Source: Candidatus Gemmiger excrementavium (GTDB lineage: Bacteria > Bacillota > Clostridia > Oscillospirales > Ruminococcaceae). From it: a stretch of 36,941 nt of DNA. The notes under the pieces are model-generated. The model did no database searches and was not told the DNA's origin. It worked only from the letters and a program-made list of their open reading frames with translations. The position numbers were made by a program, and so were the translations under genes. The stretch covers positions 1 through 36,941 of the forward strand of contig DXBO01000124.1 of the NCBI GenBank assembly GCA_019116485.1. Reading direction: 5' to 3'. Below, piece by piece: positions 30,172-36,941 of this stretch (the first letter of the stretch is position 1; every line of letters starts with the position of its first letter).

Positions 30172-31335
30172 TTACAGGCTCAGCACGGCCTGGCAGACCC
30201 GCTCGCACTGGTCCAGGGTCAGGTTGGTGGAGCAGGGCAGGTTTACGATATACCGCCGGTACTCCTGGGCCTTGTCCAGGGCGTAGGCTTCGTTGCGGGG
30301 GTAGTCGGCCTGTTCATGGATCAGTGCCCAGATGGGCCGGGTCTGGATGCCCTGGTCCTGCAGGTTCCCGATCACGGTATCCCGGTCCAGCCCGGCTTCC
30401 TTCAGGTACAGGCTGAAGAACCAGCGGTTGGGACGCACGTCCCCGGTGCGGAACGGCAGGATGTGCAGCCCCTTCACGCCGTCCAGCCGGGCCACGTAGT
30501 GGTCGTACAGCTCCTTCTTGTGCGCAATAAAGGACTCCAGCCGTTCCAGCTGGGCCAGGCCCAGGCAGGCCTGCACGTTGGTCATACGGTAGTTGTAGCC
30601 TACCTCGTCGTGTATGAACTGCAGGAGGTCGGCCTTGGCCTGGGTGGAGATGTGCTTGGCGTGTTCCAGCCAGTCGGGATGGTTGGACACCACGGCGCCG
30701 CCGGCGCCGGTGGTGATGATCTTGTTGCCGTTGAAGCTGTAGCAGCCGATATCGCCGATGGTTCCGGCGTACCGGCCCGCAAAAGGCCCCTCGGTATAGC
30801 GGGTGCCCAAAGCCTCGGTGGCGTCCTCGATGAGAATCAGGCCGTAGCGTCGGGCAATATCGGTCAGGCGCACCATATCAGCCATATTGCCGAACACATG
30901 CACCACACACAACGCTTTCACATGGGCACCGGTGGTCTTGTTATACAGTTTGCCATCCCGCAGTTCGCAGTGGTCGCGGCAGAACGCCTCCACGGCGTCG
31001 GGGTCGATGCACAGCGAATCGTCGCAGCCAATGAAGATGGGCTCGGCACCCGTATAGCGGGTCAGCGGGTTGACGGCGGCGATAAAGGTCAGCGTGGGCA
31101 CGATGACCTCGTCCCCCCGGGTGATCCCGGCGGCCATGGCGGCCAGGTGCAGGGCGCTGGACCCGGCATTGCAGGCTACAACCCGGTCTGCGCTCAGGTA
31201 GCGGGCCAGAGCTTCCTCAAATTCCGTGACCTTGCCGCCGCTGGTGGAAACCCACCCGGAAGTGATGGCTTCGCCGGCCAGTTCTGCCTCCCGCTTGCCG
31301 AAATTGGGGACCGAAAGGGGGATAAATTCAGACAT
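30172..31335 (-). CDS. legC: LegC-family PLP-dependent sugar aminotransferase
   Basis: DegT/DnrJ/EryC1-fold aminotransferase that places the 4-amino group on a 4-keto-6-deoxy nucleotide sugar. The 387-residue protein has SGWVSTSGGKVTEFE (26-40), ACNAGSSALHLA, IEDATEALGT with Asp171 for the PLP ring nitrogen, and SFNGNKIITTGAGG with the Schiff-base Lys205. The pattern fits the LegC/PerA subgroup. The ATG at 31335 has GGAGG eight bases upstream; an ATG five codons earlier overlaps that site. It is the first gene of the operon behind a strong promoter. Its substrate would need a 4,6-dehydratase (LegB), which this operon lacks. Confidence 0.93.
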   Translation of the reverse strand: MSEFIPLSVPNFGKREAELAGEAITSGWVSTSGGKVTEFEEALARYLSADRVVACNAGSSALHLAAMAAGITRGDEVIVPTLTFIAAVNPLTRYTGAEPIFIGCDDSLCIDPDAVEAFCRDHCELRDGKLYNKTTGAHVKALCVVHVFGNMADMVRLTDIARRYGLILIEDATEALGTRYTEGPFAGRYAGTIGDIGCYSFNGNKIITTGAGGAVVSNHPDWLEHAKHISTQAKADLLQFIHDEVGYNYRMTNVQACLGLAQLERLESFIAHKKELYDHYVARLDGVKGLHILPFRTGDVRPNRWFFSLYLKEAGLDRDTVIGNLQDQGIQTRPIWALIHEQADYPRNEAYALDKAQEYRRYIVNLPCSTNLTLDQCERVCQAVLSL

Positions 31336-31398
31336 ACAGACTGCCTCCATTTATGCTGACCGTCCAAAAACGGTGTACACTTACAAATATACAGCATC

Positions 31399-31427
31399 AT
31401 TATACTGCGTTTGCCCCGTCACGGCAA
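31399..31427 (-). promoter_or_regulatory. Promoter of the nonulosonate operon
   Basis: Minus strand: TTGCCG (31427-31422), 17 bases, TATAAT (31404-31399). The leader is about 57 bases and contains a small hairpin (ACCGT/ACGGT). Confidence 0.8.
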
Positions 31428-31466
31428 GAGAAAACCCGATTTTTCGGTGCGGGTGCCGCAAAATAC

Positions 31467-31493
31467 AAAAAAGGCGCAGCCGTCGGCTGCGCC
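31467..31493 (-). terminator. Terminator of mreB
   Basis: GGCGCAGCC (31473-31481) and GGCTGCGCC (31485-31493) form a 9-bp stem followed on the minus strand by six U (A-run 31467-31472). Confidence 0.93.
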
Positions 31494-31527
31494 TCAGCAA
31501 TGCTTGTGTTGCCTTGTGATGTCCTTG

Positions 31528-32598
31528 TTACAGATAGCTCAGTTCTTCTTTGCGGCGTCCGGCCAGATCGGGGTTATCCAGCACGGCACCGGCGCCCAGA
31601 GCCACGCAGTCCAGCGGGCTTTCCGCCACATGCACGGTGATGCCGGTCTCGTTTTGGATCAGGGTGTCCAGTCCGCGCAGCAGCGCACCGCCGCCTGAGA
31701 GCATGATGCCCCGGTCAATGATGTCGCTGGAAAGTTCCGGCGGGGTACGCTCCAGGGTGTCCTTGATGGCTTCCACGATGCGCAGCAGACTTTCGCTCAT
31801 GGCTTCCCGTACTTCCTCGGAGCGGATCAGAATGTCTTTGGGCAGGCCGTCCACCAGGTTGCGGCCTTTGATCTCCATGCTGGTCTCGGGGTCCTGGGGG
31901 CAGGCGGAACCGATCTCGATCTTGATCTGCTCGGCGGTGCGCTCTCCCACCAGCAGGTTGTACTTGCGCTTGATGAAGGCGATGATGCTCTGGTCCAGCG
32001 TATCCCCGGCGCAGCGCACACTGCGGCTGGCTACGATACCCGACAGGCTGATGACCGCCACTTCGGCGGTGCCGCCGCCGATATCCACGATCATGCTGCC
32101 CACTGCGTCGGTGGTGGGCAGCCCCGCGCCGATGGCGGCGGCCATGGGTTCTTCGATCACAGTGACCTGGCGGGCCCCGGCTTTGGCGGCGGCCTGACGC
32201 ACGGCCCGGCGCTCCACTTCCGTCACGCCGGAGGGCACGCAGATGACCACCCGGGGCCGGGCAAACAGGCTGTTGCCGCAGGCCTGGCGGATAAAACTCT
32301 GCAGCATGGCGGCGGTGATGTCAAAGTCGGCGATGACGCCGTCTTTCAGCGGGCGTACCGCCACGATGGAGCCCGGTGCCCGGCCGATGACGGCCTTGGC
32401 CTCATGCCCCACGCTGCGTACCCGCAGTTCATCGCTGCGGGGGTCCACGGCCACTACGCTGGGCTCCCGCATAATGATGCCGCGGCCTTTCATGTAGACC
32501 AGCGTGTTGGCGGTGCCCAGGTCAATGCCGATGTCTTTGGTAAACATAGCGCGTATTCTCCCGAAAAAACGTTTCAATAGATCTCGTAACCAGTTCAT
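31528..32598 (-). CDS. mreB: Rod shape-determining protein MreB/Mbl family
   Basis: Actin-like ATPase that guides cell-wall synthesis. The 356-residue protein has the phosphate loops IDLGTANTLVY (25-35) and VDIGGGTAEVAV (171-182), the conserved MREPSVVA, EEPMAAAIGAGL and LSGGGALLRGLD. Before the usual family start (MFTKDIGIDLG) it carries 17 extra residues, MNWLRDLLKRFFGRIRA, which read as an amphipathic membrane-binding helix. Both starts have ribosome sites: AAGGGAG six bases before 32598, and GGGAG eight bases before the internal ATG at 32547. I annotate the longer form. It follows maf by 39 bases and ends in a strong terminator; mreC and mreD are not adjacent. Confidence 0.94.
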   Translation of the reverse strand: MNWLRDLLKRFFGRIRAMFTKDIGIDLGTANTLVYMKGRGIIMREPSVVAVDPRSDELRVRSVGHEAKAVIGRAPGSIVAVRPLKDGVIADFDITAAMLQSFIRQACGNSLFARPRVVICVPSGVTEVERRAVRQAAAKAGARQVTVIEEPMAAAIGAGLPTTDAVGSMIVDIGGGTAEVAVISLSGIVASRSVRCAGDTLDQSIIAFIKRKYNLLVGERTAEQIKIEIGSACPQDPETSMEIKGRNLVDGLPKDILIRSEEVREAMSESLLRIVEAIKDTLERTPPELSSDIIDRGIMLSGGGALLRGLDTLIQNETGITVHVAESPLDCVALGAGAVLDNPDLAGRRKEELSYL

Positions 32599-32637
32599 GC
32601 GCAGCTCCCTTGCCGGGGCTGCGCCCGGCGGCCCGCC

Positions 32638-33192
32638 TCAGCGGAACTCCCGCAGCAGCTGTGCCGTCCGGTGTACCGGCAGCCCCATGATGTTGTAATA
32701 ACATCCCGCGATACCCGCGCACCACAGCGCGGCATGGCCCTGGATCGCATAGGCTCCGGCTTTGTCATAGGGTTCCGGCGTGCGCACATAGGCCAGCAGG
32801 TCCTCCTCTTCAATAGGGGAAAAGTGGACCAGCGTGGTCTCCACCGTGCTGGCGGCCCGGCGGCCCCGGCAGACACACACCCCGGTATGTACCTTGTGGG
32901 TACGGTCTGACAAAGCCCGCAGCATGCGCAGAGCATCGGCCTCGTCCCGGGGTTTGCCGAACACCTCACCGCCGCAGTCCACCACCGTGTCGAAACCGCA
33001 TACGGTATCACCGGGGTGCAGGGCGGCTACGGCGCGGGCCTTGGCGGTGGCCAGGGCCTGGGCCAGGCGGGCGGGGGTGTCGGCTGCGATCTTGCTCTCG
33101 TCAACATCGCTGGTCACGACGGTGTAATCCGGGGTGATAAGGGCCATCAGTTCCCGGCGGCGCGGGCTGCCGGAGGCAAGGATCAAAGCCAT
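32638..33192 (-). CDS. maf: Maf family nucleotide pyrophosphatase
   Basis: House-cleaning pyrophosphatase that hydrolyses non-canonical nucleoside triphosphates such as dTTP/UTP analogues. The 184-residue protein has the N-terminal LILASGSPRRRELM, VVTSDVDES, CGFDTVVDCGGEVFGKPRD with the conserved Asp/Thr, and DKAGAYAIQGHAALWCAGI followed by YYNIMGLPV. The ATG at 33192 has AAGGA eight bases upstream; a longer frame to 33291 lacks a site and reaches into the dut 3' end. It probably has its own promoter (TATAAT on the minus strand at 33220-33215) and is co-transcribed with mreB, the partner seen in many Bacillota. Confidence 0.93.
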   Translation of the reverse strand: MALILASGSPRRRELMALITPDYTVVTSDVDESKIAADTPARLAQALATAKARAVAALHPGDTVCGFDTVVDCGGEVFGKPRDEADALRMLRALSDRTHKVHTGVCVCRGRRAASTVETTLVHFSPIEEEDLLAYVRTPEPYDKAGAYAIQGHAALWCAGIAGCYYNIMGLPVHRTAQLLREFR

Positions 33193-33214
33193 GGCGGGAT
33201 TCCTTTCGTGTTCG

Positions 33215-33220
33215 ATTATA
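33215..33220 (-). promoter_or_regulatory. Candidate -10 of the maf-mreB operon
   Basis: A perfect TATAAT on the minus strand about 22 bases before the maf start. The -35 is poor. A 6-bp hairpin (33242-33256, GTGCCG/CGGCAC) upstream may end the dut transcript weakly. Confidence 0.45.
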
Positions 33221-33287
33221 GCGGCCAGGGGGCGTCGAAATGTGCCGTACCGGCACGAGGCTGGAAATTTTTGGAAATTGCTTGTCC

Positions 33288-33734
33288 TCACACCTTGCCG
33301 GTAGAGCCGAAACCGCCGGCCCCGCGGTCAGTATCGCTCAGGGCTTCCGCCTGCACAAAGGCGGCCTGCCACACAGGGGCAATGCACAACTGGGCTACCC
33401 GTTCCCCGGGCTGGATGGTGTAGGCAGTGTCGGACAGGTTGACCATAGGCACCCGCAGTTCGCCGCGGTAATCGCTGTCAATGACGCCCACACCGTTGGC
33501 CATGCACAGCCCGTGCTTGATGGAAAGGCCGCTGCGGGCATAGACCAGCGCCACGCATTCGGCGTGGGGCAGTTCAATGGCCAGGCCGGTGGGCACCAGC
33601 ACCCGCTGCAGCGGGGCCACGGTCAGCGGTTCGTCCAGCAGGGCGCACAGGTCGGCGGCTGCGGCACCGGCAGTGGCGTAGGCGGGGGCCTGGGCGCGGG
33701 GGTCCAGTTTCTTATAGTGTACGGTCAACGGCAT
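33288..33734 (-). CDS. dut: Deoxyuridine 5'-triphosphate nucleotidohydrolase (dUTPase)
   Basis: Trimeric dUTPase that turns dUTP into dUMP and pyrophosphate. All five motifs are present in the 148-residue protein: AGAAAADLCA (motif 1, with Ala replacing the usual Gly-Tyr), ARSGLS (2), NGVGVIDSDYRGEL (3, with the catalytic Asp), QPGERVAQL (4) and RGAGGFGSTG (5, the C-terminal arm that closes the site). The ATG has GGGAGG five bases upstream, 14 bases after the U32 gene stop, so it reads as part of the zapA operon. Confidence 0.97.
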   Translation of the reverse strand: MPLTVHYKKLDPRAQAPAYATAGAAAADLCALLDEPLTVAPLQRVLVPTGLAIELPHAECVALVYARSGLSIKHGLCMANGVGVIDSDYRGELRVPMVNLSDTAYTIQPGERVAQLCIAPVWQAAFVQAEALSDTDRGAGGFGSTGKV

Positions 33735-33748
33735 ACAAACCTCCCGGT

Positions 33749-35827
33749 TCAGTTGTTGGTATAGTATAGCCCACGGGTGAACTCGCTGTCAAACGGCTTG
33801 CCCGCAAACAGCGCTGCCAAAACCTGGGCAGCGCGGGCGGGGGATTCGGTGGTAAAGGCGGCCACGGCCACATCCACCGGCAGTTCGGCCAGCCGGTCCC
33901 CCATATACAGCGGCACAGGGTTGTACACCGTGCGGATACCCGCGCCGCCGGGGGCGGTGCAGGTCACGGTAAAATCCCGGCCTTTGCGGTCCCGCAGGGT
34001 GCCGCCGCCCGGGCACTGGGCGCAGCTGCGCACGTTGCGCAGCGGGCAGGCCCGGGTCAGCATCAGTGGGATATGCCCGTAGCACAGGGCCGCCGTGGGC
34101 ACCGGTGTGCCGTTGCGTGCCGGGGCCACCGCCTGCATGGCGGTCAGGGCAGTCTCTGGCTGGAGCAGCAGGCCCTGCAGACCCAAAGCAGCATATTCGG
34201 CGGCGGAGACCGGGTTGGTGATGTTCAATCCCAGCCCGCCATACAGCGGCCAGTCCTTTGCCAGCAGCAGGTGGGCGGCGTTGTTGGCCACGGCCCCGGC
34301 AAACCCGTCGTTCCGCAAAGCGTCCAGGCGGGCGGCGGTCTGTGCCTCTTTTTGGCCGAACATCACCCGCGGCAGCTCCAGCAGCGTTTTGCCGCGCCAG
34401 GCGGCAGGGACTTTTTCGGCTTCGGCGATGGGAAACACCAGCCATTGCAGTTTGTCGGCGCAGGCAGGCGGGCACTGTTCCACGGCGGCAAACCGGGCAG
34501 CCAGCGCAGGCACGGTGCCCACGCTGTGTGCGGCAAACTGGGGCGGCAGGTAGGGCTGCACGGCGTGGGGCGTCACGGCGGAACGCTTTTCCAGCAGCGT
34601 CTCCAGTGCTTCCCGGCGCAGTTCGTTCCAGACGCTGCCGGGCAGAAAGCCCGGTTCGCCGGTGATGGACAAACGGTTGAGGAAAAACGGCGTGCCGCCG
34701 GTCTTGCCCAGCGCCCGCTCTATGGCGGGGGTCTGGTCCTTCTGGGCGGGCTGGGGGACCTCCTCACTGTAGACGACAGCCTTGCGGCCGGCCCCGTCGG
34801 CCACGGCCAGCTTGACGCCCTCCGGCTCCAGTGTCACGGCAAAATCCACCGGGATGCGCTGCAATTCCCGGCGGAACAGTTCCCGGGCCTTGGGGGTGGC
34901 GGTGCGGGTGGCGGCAGCGTCCGCCTCGGTGCGCACGCCAAACATCGTCCCGTCGATGCGTCCGGTCAGGTAACCGTCGGTAAAGCCGGAACGGGAGAAA
35001 ATGTCCTGTACCAGTTTTTCGTCGTAAGGGTGCCCTTCCCGCACGGCACGGCAGGCCGTCACCACGGCGGCGGCATACTCCGGCGTGCGCAGCCGCCCTT
35101 CGATCTTGACGCTGGCCACCCCGGCGTCCATCAGCTCCCGCAGACGGGGAATGTGGTCCATATCTTTCAGGCTCAGGTGGCAGGCTTTTCCCGGCTTGCC
35201 GGGAGCCAGCCCGGCGGTGGCGTCAAAGGGCAGACGGCAGGGCCCTGCGCAGGCGCCGCGGTTGCCGCTGCGCCCGCCCAGGAAGGCACTCATCATGCAC
35301 TGGCCGCTGACGCTCATGCACAGCGCCCCGTGGATGAACACCTCGCACTCGATGGGGCTGGCGGCGCAGACCGCCCGAATCTCCTCCAGGGACAGTTCCC
35401 GGGCCAGGATCACCCGGTCGTACCCCAGGGCCGCCAGTTCCCGGGCCCCGGCGGGGGTGTGTACGCTCATCTGGGTGGACCCGTGCAGATGCAGCGTGGG
35501 GGCGATGGTCTTGACCAGTCTGGCGGTGGCCAGGTCGTCGGCAATGACGGCGTCTGCTCCGGCCTCGGCCACGGCGCGCACAGCGTCGGCCAGGCCGTCC
35601 AGTTCCCGGGCGTAGACCAGGGTGTTCAGCGTCACGTGAACCCGCACGCCCCGGGCATGGCAGAAAGAGACTGCCTCCCGCAGTTCTTCCGGGGTGAAAT
35701 TGCCCGCCGTGCGGCGGGCGTTGAAGCCGGTAAGCCCCAGATAAACAGCATCAGCGCCGCTGAACACAGCGGCGCCAAGCATTTCGCGGTTGCCCGCGGG
35801 GGCTAGAATCTCCAGCGGGCGGCTCAC
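33749..35827 (-). CDS. U32 family peptidase-like protein (RlhA/YhcB-type, probable rRNA hydroxylation role)
   Basis: A 692-residue U32 protein with the full collagenase-like N-terminal domain and the additional C-terminal domain seen in long members. The N-terminus is LEILAPAGNREMLGAAVFSGADAVYLG. The family signature EVFIHGALCMSVSGQCMMS is followed by GNRGACAGPCR; Cys170, Cys177, Cys193, Cys197 and Cys216 could supply the Fe-S ligands known in this superfamily. E. coli RlhA, of similar layout, is needed for hydroxylation of a 23S rRNA cytidine, so a tRNA/rRNA modification role is more likely than proteolysis. The start is GTG, overlapping the zapA stop (GTGA), with AAGGAG five bases upstream. 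Confidence 0.9.
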   Translation of the reverse strand: MSRPLEILAPAGNREMLGAAVFSGADAVYLGLTGFNARRTAGNFTPEELREAVSFCHARGVRVHVTLNTLVYARELDGLADAVRAVAEAGADAVIADDLATARLVKTIAPTLHLHGSTQMSVHTPAGARELAALGYDRVILARELSLEEIRAVCAASPIECEVFIHGALCMSVSGQCMMSAFLGGRSGNRGACAGPCRLPFDATAGLAPGKPGKACHLSLKDMDHIPRLRELMDAGVASVKIEGRLRTPEYAAAVVTACRAVREGHPYDEKLVQDIFSRSGFTDGYLTGRIDGTMFGVRTEADAAATRTATPKARELFRRELQRIPVDFAVTLEPEGVKLAVADGAGRKAVVYSEEVPQPAQKDQTPAIERALGKTGGTPFFLNRLSITGEPGFLPGSVWNELRREALETLLEKRSAVTPHAVQPYLPPQFAAHSVGTVPALAARFAAVEQCPPACADKLQWLVFPIAEAEKVPAAWRGKTLLELPRVMFGQKEAQTAARLDALRNDGFAGAVANNAAHLLLAKDWPLYGGLGLNITNPVSAAEYAALGLQGLLLQPETALTAMQAVAPARNGTPVPTAALCYGHIPLMLTRACPLRNVRSCAQCPGGGTLRDRKGRDFTVTCTAPGGAGIRTVYNPVPLYMGDRLAELPVDVAVAAFTTESPARAAQVLAALFAGKPFDSEFTRGLYYTNN

Positions 35828-36198
35828 GGCAGCTCCTTGCTGTTGGCGCGGCGCAGACGCTGTTCCAGTTCGTCGATGCGGCGTTTGAGGGCGGCGTTTT
35901 CACGGCGCACTTCCTCCGCCGCCATCTTGGCGCTGGCGGCGTCTTCCAGGTAATCTTTGATCTGGCGGCGCATGTTGTCGGCGCTGCCGCTGGCTTTTTC
36001 CAGTTCATCCCGGTAGTTCAGGGCCGTCATCACGGCGGCGGTGGTGATGGACACCGAATTGGAGGAGGCCATCAGTTCGTTCATATCCAGATTCAGCCGG
36101 TCGGCCAGATTCTGCATATAATCCTCGCTCTCACTGGTGTTGACTACATAGCTGGACCCGCAGATGTTCAGCCGCACTTTCGAGGTAGCCATTCCCAT
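35824..36198 (-). CDS. zapA: Cell division protein ZapA
   Basis: FtsZ-ring bundling protein. The 124-residue protein has the N-terminal ZapA domain VRLNICGSSYVVNTSESEDYM and LADRLNLDMNELM, then a long charged coiled coil (about 70-120, AAEEVRRENAALKRRIDELEQRL) that mediates tetramer formation. The ATG at 36198 has AAGGAG nine bases upstream; a second ATG two codons in is less well placed. It is the first gene of a zapA-U32-dut operon. The adjacency of zapA and a U32 gene is common in Bacillota. Confidence 0.94.
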   Translation of the reverse strand: MGMATSKVRLNICGSSYVVNTSESEDYMQNLADRLNLDMNELMASSNSVSITTAAVMTALNYRDELEKASGSADNMRRQIKDYLEDAASAKMAAEEVRRENAALKRRIDELEQRLRRANSKELP

Positions 36199-36273
36199 AA
36201 AATTGTGCTCCTTCCTGCTCTATGTTCAAAATTTGATCCTGCGCACAGCGGGCAGGGTTGCAATCGTACCAAT

Positions 36274-36279
36274 ATTATA
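36274..36279 (-). promoter_or_regulatory. -10 element of the zapA operon promoter
   Basis: A perfect TATAAT on the minus strand (36279-36274), with TTTTGC 17 bases upstream as a poor -35. The leader is about 70 bases. Confidence 0.5.
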
Positions 36280-36352
36280 ATACAAATTCCCCTCCAGCAA
36301 AAGCCCTTTTTGTGGAAAAGTGTAAAAAAGCCTTTATCCGCACAAAATTCCC

Positions 36353-36381
36353 TTGCGCAAAATCCACTTTTTGGATATAAT
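36353..36381 (+). promoter_or_regulatory. Promoter of the glycogen phosphorylase gene
   Basis: TTGCGC (36353-36358), 17 bases, TATAAT (36376-36381). The leader is about 80 bases and holds one seven-codon ATG frame without an obvious role. Confidence 0.8.
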
Positions 36382-36466
36382 CAAGAGGATGGCAACTTTG
36401 TATGCCTGTTAAACCTGTATAAAAATCAGTGATCCCAAACCAAAATACAGCAAGGAGAGAACGATT

Positions 36467-36941
36467 TTGAAATACACCAAGCGTGAATTTGAGAAGATGC
36501 TCAAAGATAAACTGATGAGCGAGTGCAACGTTACGCTGGATACGGCTTCTGCCGACCAGATCTACCGCTGCCTGGCTTCCATCACCCGCCAGATCATGTC
36601 GGACAACCAGAAGAAATTCCAGTCCAAGGTCCTGGGCGAGGGCAAAAAGCAGGTGTACTATCTCTGCATGGAGTTCCTGATGGTCCGCAGCCTGCGCACC
36701 AGCCTGTTCAACCTGGGCCTCAATGAAGTGGCCGAGAGCGTGCTGGCCGATGCCGATATCAAGATCGACACCATCTATGACCGCGAGCCGGATGCCGGCC
36801 TGGGCAACGGCGGTCTGGGCCGTCTGGCCGCCTGCTACCTGGACGGCATGGCCACCGACTGCATCCCCGGTACCGGCTACTCCATCCTGTATGAGTACGG
36901 CATCTTCAAGCAGAAGATCGTGGACGGCTGGCAGCAGGAAA
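36467..36941 (+). CDS. glgP: Glycogen/alpha-glucan phosphorylase (N-terminal part, runs off the right edge)
   Basis: Phosphorylase that releases glucose-1-phosphate from glycogen or maltodextrin. Only the first 158 residues are in the window. They show the conserved N-terminal half of the family: QVYYLCMEFLMVRSLRTSLFNLGL, then EPDAGLGNGGLGRLAACYLDG (the glycine-rich substrate loop) and GYSILYEYGIFKQKIVDGWQQE. The family is normally about 750-830 residues, so most of the catalytic and PLP-binding part is missing here only because of the window edge. The start is TTG, with AAGGAG nine bases upstream; no ATG is available in frame before the conserved region. Confidence 0.95.
   Translation, partial: MKYTKREFEKMLKDKLMSECNVTLDTASADQIYRCLASITRQIMSDNQKKFQSKVLGEGKKQVYYLCMEFLMVRSLRTSLFNLGLNEVAESVLADADIKIDTIYDREPDAGLGNGGLGRLAACYLDGMATDCIPGTGYSILYEYGIFKQKIVDGWQQE

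Noticed and set aside
36389-36412. Seven-codon ATG frame in the glycogen phosphorylase leader as a regulatory peptide
   Set aside because: It has no spaced ribosome site and no runs of regulatory codons.

Overview
The window looks like the chromosome of a high-GC, anaerobic, Gram-positive gut Firmicute of the Oscillospiraceae/Ruminococcaceae (Faecalibacterium, Gemmiger or Subdoligranulum type). This is inferred from roughly 60% GC coding sequence with strong AGGAGG ribosome sites and frequent TTG/GTG starts, pyruvate formate-lyase with its activase, and small Bacillota families (DUF1540, DUF2500, DUF4830, ThrE/ThrE2, ZapA next to a U32 protein). I saw no rRNA, tRNA or CRISPR array. A decayed tyrosine-recombinase tail may sit at the extreme left edge.

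Layout. 1-2.2 kb: possible integrase remnant, a Sm_multidrug_ex-type membrane protein (-) and a polytopic membrane protein (+). 2.2-6.5 kb: pflB (+), a small membrane protein (-) and pflA (+). This locus is bracketed by two nearly identical promoter-palindrome modules, each followed by non-coding sequence and a terminator. 6.5-17.4 kb (-): one long operon read from a good promoter, beginning with a PPK2-type polyphosphate kinase and followed by nine glycosyltransferases (five GT-A/family 2, four GT-B/family 4-like). It contains no sugar-nucleotide synthesis, flippase or polymerase gene. 17.5-18.0 kb: two divergent tiny Cys-rich genes (FeoB-associated type and DUF1540). 18.1-20.9 kb (-): an OmpR-type response regulator, a histidine kinase with a Cys-rich sensor, and a one-TM protein with an EF-hand/dockerin-like loop. 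21.0-22.5 kb (+): a GDPD-family phosphodiesterase and a DUF4830 protein.

22.5-31.4 kb (-): a nonulosonic acid operon of the legionaminate type: LegC aminotransferase, PtmE-like CBS-nucleotidyltransferase, LegI/NeuB synthase, LegG/NeuC epimerase, two Gfo/Idh/MocA oxidoreductases with a DUF2500 gene between them, and LegF/NeuA cytidylyltransferase. A split ThrE/ThrE2 exporter is translationally coupled to its end. The dehydratase (LegB) and N-acetyltransferase (LegH) steps are absent from the window. 31.5-36.2 kb (-): housekeeping division and repair genes (zapA, U32/rlhA-like, dut, maf, mreB). From 36.47 kb (+) a glycogen phosphorylase gene runs off the right edge.

The two sugar operons read in the same direction and plausibly build and decorate one surface glycan. 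The nonulosonate operon makes an activated acidic sugar, and the PPK2-glycosyltransferase operon assembles chains. Polymerase and export functions must lie elsewhere; the 0.95-2.17 kb membrane protein is only a weak candidate. All functions are read from motifs and context, without database searches.
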